Positions 4,735-7,711 of a stretch of 7,711 bases of DNA are shown piece by piece. The position numbers were made by a program, and so were the translations under genes. The stretch is from positions 1 through 7,711 of the forward strand of contig DATGIQ010000590.1 in assembly GCA_035295665.1 (NCBI GenBank), given 5' to 3'. The stretch comes from DATGIQ01 sp035295665 (lineage in GTDB: Bacteria; Planctomycetota; Planctomycetia; Gemmatales; Gemmataceae). Position 1 is the stretch's first letter. Each line of letters starts with the position of its first letter. The notes under the pieces were generated by a model that was given only the letters and a program-made list of their open reading frames with translations, ran no database searches and was not told the DNA's origin.

Positions 4735-6087
4735 TCTTCCTTTCAAGGAATCTGTGACGTTCCCCTTCTTAGCGAAGCGTAACCGAAGTGGCGATCTACC
4801 AAGATGCCCGCGCCGACCCTGCCGGAGCGCTGCATCGGTCACATTCCATTTCTCGCCCGGTGCGTCCACAACCCGGCCGGACTTGGCGGCGGCGCGCTTG
4901 CCGGTGCGTTCGCGAGGCTGGCCGGCCCCGGCACGCTTCTTCTTCAGGAGGCGCTGCGCGCCGGAGCGATTCCATCGGTACCGGACGAATAATCGCGCCA
5001 AAGAAGAGCCGGGCCGAAGTCCACGGCCGCCAATCCTCAAGGCTGCATCGATGGCCGACCAGGTATCGCCCGGGGATTCAGGGATCGGGCCTGAGTCCTG
5101 CGTCGGCCACTTCCCGGTACGGCGACGGTGCGCGTCTGCCCAGCGCAAAATTTCCTTGCGGGTTAGCTTCGGACGGTTGTAGCGGTGGCGGAAGCCGCGT
5201 TGCGAAGCCAGCACTTCTGCCAGAGATGAGCTCGCCGGCAGACCCCGCGATCCTCTTTTCAGAGCGTGATTGACGGCAGCCCAGGTCTCTCCGGGAGCCT
5301 CGGAGATCGGACCCGATTCAACATTTGGCCAGCTCCCCATCCGTGCATGAAACGCATCTGCCCACGCCAAGATCTGCTTGATGGACAGCTTGGGTCGGCC
5401 CCACACGTTGCGGACGCCGCGCCCCTGGGCCAATAACAGGGCAAGAGACGAGTTTCCAACCATGCCTCTTAACCCATTTCGCAAGGCCATTTCCACGCCT
5501 GTCCAGGTTTCGCCGGGTGCGCGGAGGATCGGGCCAGAATGGCTCGTCGGCCAAATGCCGGTGCGCGCATGAAAATCATCGGCCCAAGCTAAAATCTGTG
5601 CTTCGGTCAACGGTGGTAGCTGCTTGTGATTGCGCACGCCTCGATGCGCAGCGAGCAACTTGGCCAAAGACGACCGGCCCGGCAAACCACGGCTCCCGGC
5701 TCTCAGGGCGCTGTCGATGGAGCTCCATTTCTCTCTTCCTGAACCAGGAATCAGCCCCGAGTGGTCCTTCGGCCATGATCCGGTTCGCTTGTGGTGCTCG
5801 TCGGCCCAGCGCAGGATTTGTTTCTCGGAAAGCGGTGGAACGTTCTGGGGATTCCGGACCGCATAGTGTTCGGCAAGAAGCTGGGCCAGCGAACTTCCAC
5901 CCGGCAAGCCACGCAAACCCATGCGAAGCGCATTGTCGATTGCCGACCAGGACTCGAATTTCGCACCGAGGACCGCCCCACTGGAAGTCTTCGGCCATTT
6001 GCCGGTAGCCTCTCGGTGAGCGGAAGCCCACATCAAGATTTCCCGGATGGTAAGCGGACGCCTGCGTAGACCATTGCTGCCCATCAT
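4681..6087 (-). CDS. Tandem 74-residue repeat protein of unknown function
   Basis: The product is 468 residues from the ATG at 6087, preceded by AGGA with a 7-nt spacer; an ATG at 6084 is nearly as likely. The frame extends further up (in-frame ATG at 6139-6141), but that part has no repeat and no good ribosome-binding site. Residues 12-85, 86-159, 160-233 and 234-307 are four units of exactly 74 residues. A fifth starts at 308, and a sixth is degenerate (to about residue 440). Each unit reads L-T-x-x-Q-I-L-x-W-A-D, then RTG-x-WP, SG-x-I, PGETW, IDxALRxGxRGLPG, and SSLAxLLA. The pattern helix, TG-x-WP, SG, W-x-x-ID-x-AL recalls helix-turn-helix-type repeats associated with homing endonucleases; that is a tentative resemblance only. 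No nuclease motif is visible. The basic composition favours nucleic-acid binding. The Lys-rich tail reads into the complement of the tRNA terminator region, so the original C-terminus may be altered. Confidence 0.72.
   Translation of the reverse strand: MMGSNGLRRRPLTIREILMWASAHREATGKWPKTSSGAVLGAKFESWSAIDNALRMGLRGLPGGSSLAQLLAEHYAVRNPQNVPPLSEKQILRWADEHHKRTGSWPKDHSGLIPGSGREKWSSIDSALRAGSRGLPGRSSLAKLLAAHRGVRNHKQLPPLTEAQILAWADDFHARTGIWPTSHSGPILRAPGETWTGVEMALRNGLRGMVGNSSLALLLAQGRGVRNVWGRPKLSIKQILAWADAFHARMGSWPNVESGPISEAPGETWAAVNHALKRGSRGLPASSSLAEVLASQRGFRHRYNRPKLTRKEILRWADAHRRRTGKWPTQDSGPIPESPGDTWSAIDAALRIGGRGLRPGSSLARLFVRYRWNRSGAQRLLKKKRAGAGQPRERTGKRAAAKSGRVVDAPGEKWNVTDAALRQGRRGHLGRSPLRLRFAKKGNVTDSLKGRKKEKAKGDIHLFLSKDK
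4945..6054 (-). repeat. Five in-frame 222-bp coding repeats
   Basis: The units at 6054-5833, 5832-5611, 5610-5389, 5388-5167 and 5166-4945 each encode 74 residues in register with no indel between the first four. The protein words are conserved but the DNA copies are visibly diverged, so the duplications are old and not a recent slippage array. A sixth, degraded copy follows down to about 4760. Confidence 0.8.
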
Positions 6088-6296
6088 AACGCTATCCTGG
6101 CGGAAGCCTCTCGAACAATGAACACGTGAGCCTTTGCTCATAAGTCTAGCATAATTCAACGGCCCGGCTGCTGCAGCCGCGGAAGAGGACCGAAGCCGAA
6201 TTCCTTCTCGTGTCCAGGTGATGGGGCAGTAGGCACTCTCACCCGGCCCCTCCCCTGCCCCAAGTCGCATCCACATGTCGGATCTCGCGGAAGAAT

Positions 6297-7174
6297 CCCG
6301 TAGCTGATGAAACACAGGCGGGGGGCGCACAGGGCGATCAGTTCGTGCTGGTCCACGGGCAAGTCGGCGACCGTCTTCTTGCCGAAGGTGGCTTCGTCCG
6401 CCGCCTACTTCAGGAAGTTGCCGGCCATCCAGTGGTAACCGCCCCGGCTGGCCAGGTTTTCCAGGAGTTCGCCAAAGTCACGGCGGAACAGCTTGGCGCC
6501 GCCGGCTCCCGAGAAAGCGACGAACGCGGCCGCGATGCGCGGATCGAAGGCCGCGGTCACCAGGGCCGCCTTGCCGTATCGGGAGATGCCGGTGATGCAG
6601 ACCTTCGCCGGATCGACGCCCGCTTGCGGGTGGGCTTCGAAATAGTCCACGAGGCGGCTAACGCCCCAGGCCCAGGCGCGCAACGCGCCCCAGTCTTCGG
6701 GCGTGCGGGGCTGGCCCTTGTTCGTCAGGCCGATAATGCCTTCGCGTAACCGATTATTGTCGCCTTGAATGCTCGCGGGATGGATCGTGCCGTACGCCCA
6801 GCCCTTGGCCAGCGCCTGGTGGGTCCACGAGTTCGGGGCAGCCGTGCCGCCGGGCCGGCCTCCGAACTCGAATTGCACGATGATCGGTAACCGACCCGCG
6901 GCATGCTTGGGCATGGTGAAGCTGGCTTGAACGGTGACTTCGAATCGGAAGTATCCTTCACCTGCGCATTGTGTCCTCTGCACAACTTTGTGGTGCCGAG
7001 CTGATCGAGCATATCGTGATAGTCATCGTAGCCGGCAGGAACGAAATCGGGTTGCTTCCCCTTGCCCGCCTTGGCGTCCTGGCCAAGCGATGCATCCGGC
7101 GCAAAGTGCACCACAGCCAGCAGGCCAGCCACCGCTGCTCCGAGAACCCAACCCGCCGACCGGATCGCAAACAT
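6297..7174 (-). pseudogene. Decayed CE15-like (glucuronoyl esterase family) secreted esterase
   Basis: The intact family hydrolyses ester bonds in polysaccharides (CE15 cuts glucuronoyl esters linking xylan to lignin) and is exported. The start at 7174 has AAGGAG 6 nt upstream. A signal peptide follows (MFAIRSAGWVLGAAVAGLLA..., likely cut near ASLGQD). Coding continues to GHNAQ, then jumps to another frame near 6960 at EGYFRFEVTVQASFT. About 100 residues normally found between are missing, judged from memory of the family. The core is well kept: DWGALRAWAWGVSRLVDYFE and the nucleophile motif GISRYGK (Ser codon 6582-6584), then FSGAGGAKLFRRDFGELLEN. A TAG at 6405-6407 follows WMAGNFLK. The same frame continues as AADEATFGKKTVADLPVDQHELIALCAPR up to ISYG (about 6297), after which similarity ends and the C-terminal catalytic-His region is gone. 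Three independent lesions make this a clear pseudogene. Confidence 0.8.
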
Positions 7175-7180
7175 GGTCAT

Positions 7181-7186
7181 CTCCTT
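7181..7186 (-). promoter_or_regulatory. Ribosome-binding site of the esterase pseudogene
   Basis: AAGGAG (complement of ctcctt) lies 6 nt before the ATG at 7172-7174. It decides this start over the in-frame ATG two codons earlier (7178-7180), which directly abuts it, and over the much earlier candidate at 7285. Confidence 0.65.
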
Positions 7187-7532
7187 GTCTGAATGACTGA
7201 ACGCTACATAATGGATGTTTGCGGCGAACAAACGATTCGACGATCGTTGGATGCGGCTATCACCATGAAACCCTGCGGGACACATTTCCCGGATGGCTGC
7301 CCCGTGAGCGACTGGCTTTTCCCCGGCCAGAAGCCGCCCGGCGGCCTCGCCGATTTTCCGGACATCGCTGCCGGGCTCTTACCCGAACCGCGGTTCCGGC
7401 TGCCGGAATCATGCTTTCACCTGGCTAGTCGGGTTCCCTCAGACCTCTTTCCTCCATGCGTTCCCACTGCCGCTCCACTGGGCTGCATCAGTCTTGCGAG
7501 TCTTGCCCTTTTTCCCTATCTTCTTGCGGGTC
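7187..7532. other. Gene-free stretch between esterase pseudogene and right IS
   Basis: An open frame exists on the + strand (7193-7543), but its translation is rich in Pro, Leu and Cys, lacks any recognisable motif and ends in the IS terminal region. I treat it as spurious. A perfect 12-bp palindrome, gaaccgcggttc, lies at 7385-7396. No clear promoter for the esterase was found. Confidence 0.45.
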
Positions 7533-7711
7533 CGAAAAAATAAATCCGTTGAGTCCCCTCCGGGCAATAAATAGGATAAGCGCATAAATAATCTTGCCAA
7601 TACCCTAAGACTTAGTGTGGTGTGATGGTGTAATTCCAATCGCCATGAAAGTCCGCACGTTGCAGGTTAATGGATGCGTATTGCTCCTTGGTCACCTTGA
7701 CCCCGATCGGA
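7533..7711 (-). mobile_element. End of a second ISAzo13-like insertion sequence, inverted relative to the left one
   Basis: This covers the transposase C-terminus (7612-7711), 59 nt of 3' non-coding sequence and a terminal segment (7533-7552) matching bases 55-74 at 17 of 20 positions in inverted orientation. The distance from stop codon to shared terminal string is 59 nt here but only 3 nt in the left copy, so the two elements are related but not identical, or the left one has a deletion. The outer end lies outside the window. Confidence 0.5.
7612..7711 (-). CDS. ISAzo13-family transposase, C-terminal part (partial)
   Basis: Reading leftward from base 7711, the frame gives PIGVKVTKEQYASINLQRAD followed by FHGDWNYTITPH, with TAA at 7612-7614. 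The pattern G-V-K-V, E/Q-Y-A-S-I-N-L-x-R, FHG-x-WNYTI-x-P is the conserved C-terminal block of ISAzo13 ('Rhodopirellula transposase') DDE enzymes, as I know the family. These enzymes catalyse cut-and-paste-type movement of the element. The catalytic DDE residues lie upstream, outside the window. The nucleotide match with the left copy covers tttcatggcgattggaa without mismatch (7634-7650 against 7-23, inverted). Confidence 0.87.
   Translation of the reverse strand, partial: PIGVKVTKEQYASINLQRADFHGDWNYTITPH

Noticed and set aside
4616..5273. Plus-strand open frames opposite the 74-residue repeat gene
   Set aside because: The minus strand shows exact periodic repeats; the + strand frames break at irregular points and show no motif.
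4945..6054. The 222-bp repeats as a possible CRISPR or satellite array
   Set aside because: The units are coding, in frame and diverged at DNA level, with no spacer/repeat pattern.
7193..7543. 116-residue + strand open frame between the esterase and the right IS
   Set aside because: No ribosome-binding site or recognisable motif, and it ends inside the IS terminal segment; low-complexity Pro/Leu-rich.

Overview
The window looks like an accessory, IS-riddled stretch of a high-GC planctomycete chromosome (Gemmata/Pirellula type). That inference rests on three family resemblances recognised from memory: ISAzo13/'Rhodopirellula'-type transposase tails at both edges, a CE15-like esterase with planctomycete-style wording, and a protein built from tandem 74-residue repeats of a kind I associate with Gemmataceae. 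No search was run.

Layout. Positions 1-51 are the last 16 codons and stop of a transposase entering from the left (+ strand). Positions 7612-7711 are the last 32 codons and stop of a related transposase entering from the right (- strand). The two tails face inward and bracket about 7.5 kb. Directly after the left tail is a six-repeat beta-propeller protein with a C-terminal Ig-like domain (to 1342). It appears to have lost its 5' end to the IS. A gap with a strong hairpin (1448-1474) follows, then an open frame with no proper start (1671-2132). Next comes a compact, healthy-looking block: a 60-residue CPXCG zinc-ribbon-like protein (-, 2147-2329), a divergent TfoX N-terminal-domain protein (+, 2418-2747), and a nitrilase-superfamily amidohydrolase 10 nt behind it (+, 2758-3558). 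A 226-residue protein with an integrase-like N-terminal domain but no recombinase catalytic domain follows (+, 3686-4366).

Positions 4367-4680 hold a 15-bp inverted repeat, a promoter-like pair of boxes and the 3' part of a tRNA-Leu(GAG) without its 5' acceptor half. The 74-residue repeat protein runs on the - strand (4681-6087). Further right on the - strand is a decayed CE15-like (glucuronoyl esterase family) gene (about 6297-7174). It has a good start and signal peptide but carries an internal deletion with frame change, a premature TAG and a missing C-terminus.

How the parts fit. The TfoX/nitrilase pair is the only likely operon. The rest reads as a patchwork: IS ends cutting a surface-protein gene, a tRNA remnant near an integrase-derived protein, and a secreted polysaccharide esterase in decay. 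I see no CRISPR array, toxin-antitoxin pair or recognisable defence operon. The least explained items are the 74-residue repeat protein and the integrase-like protein beside the tRNA remnant.
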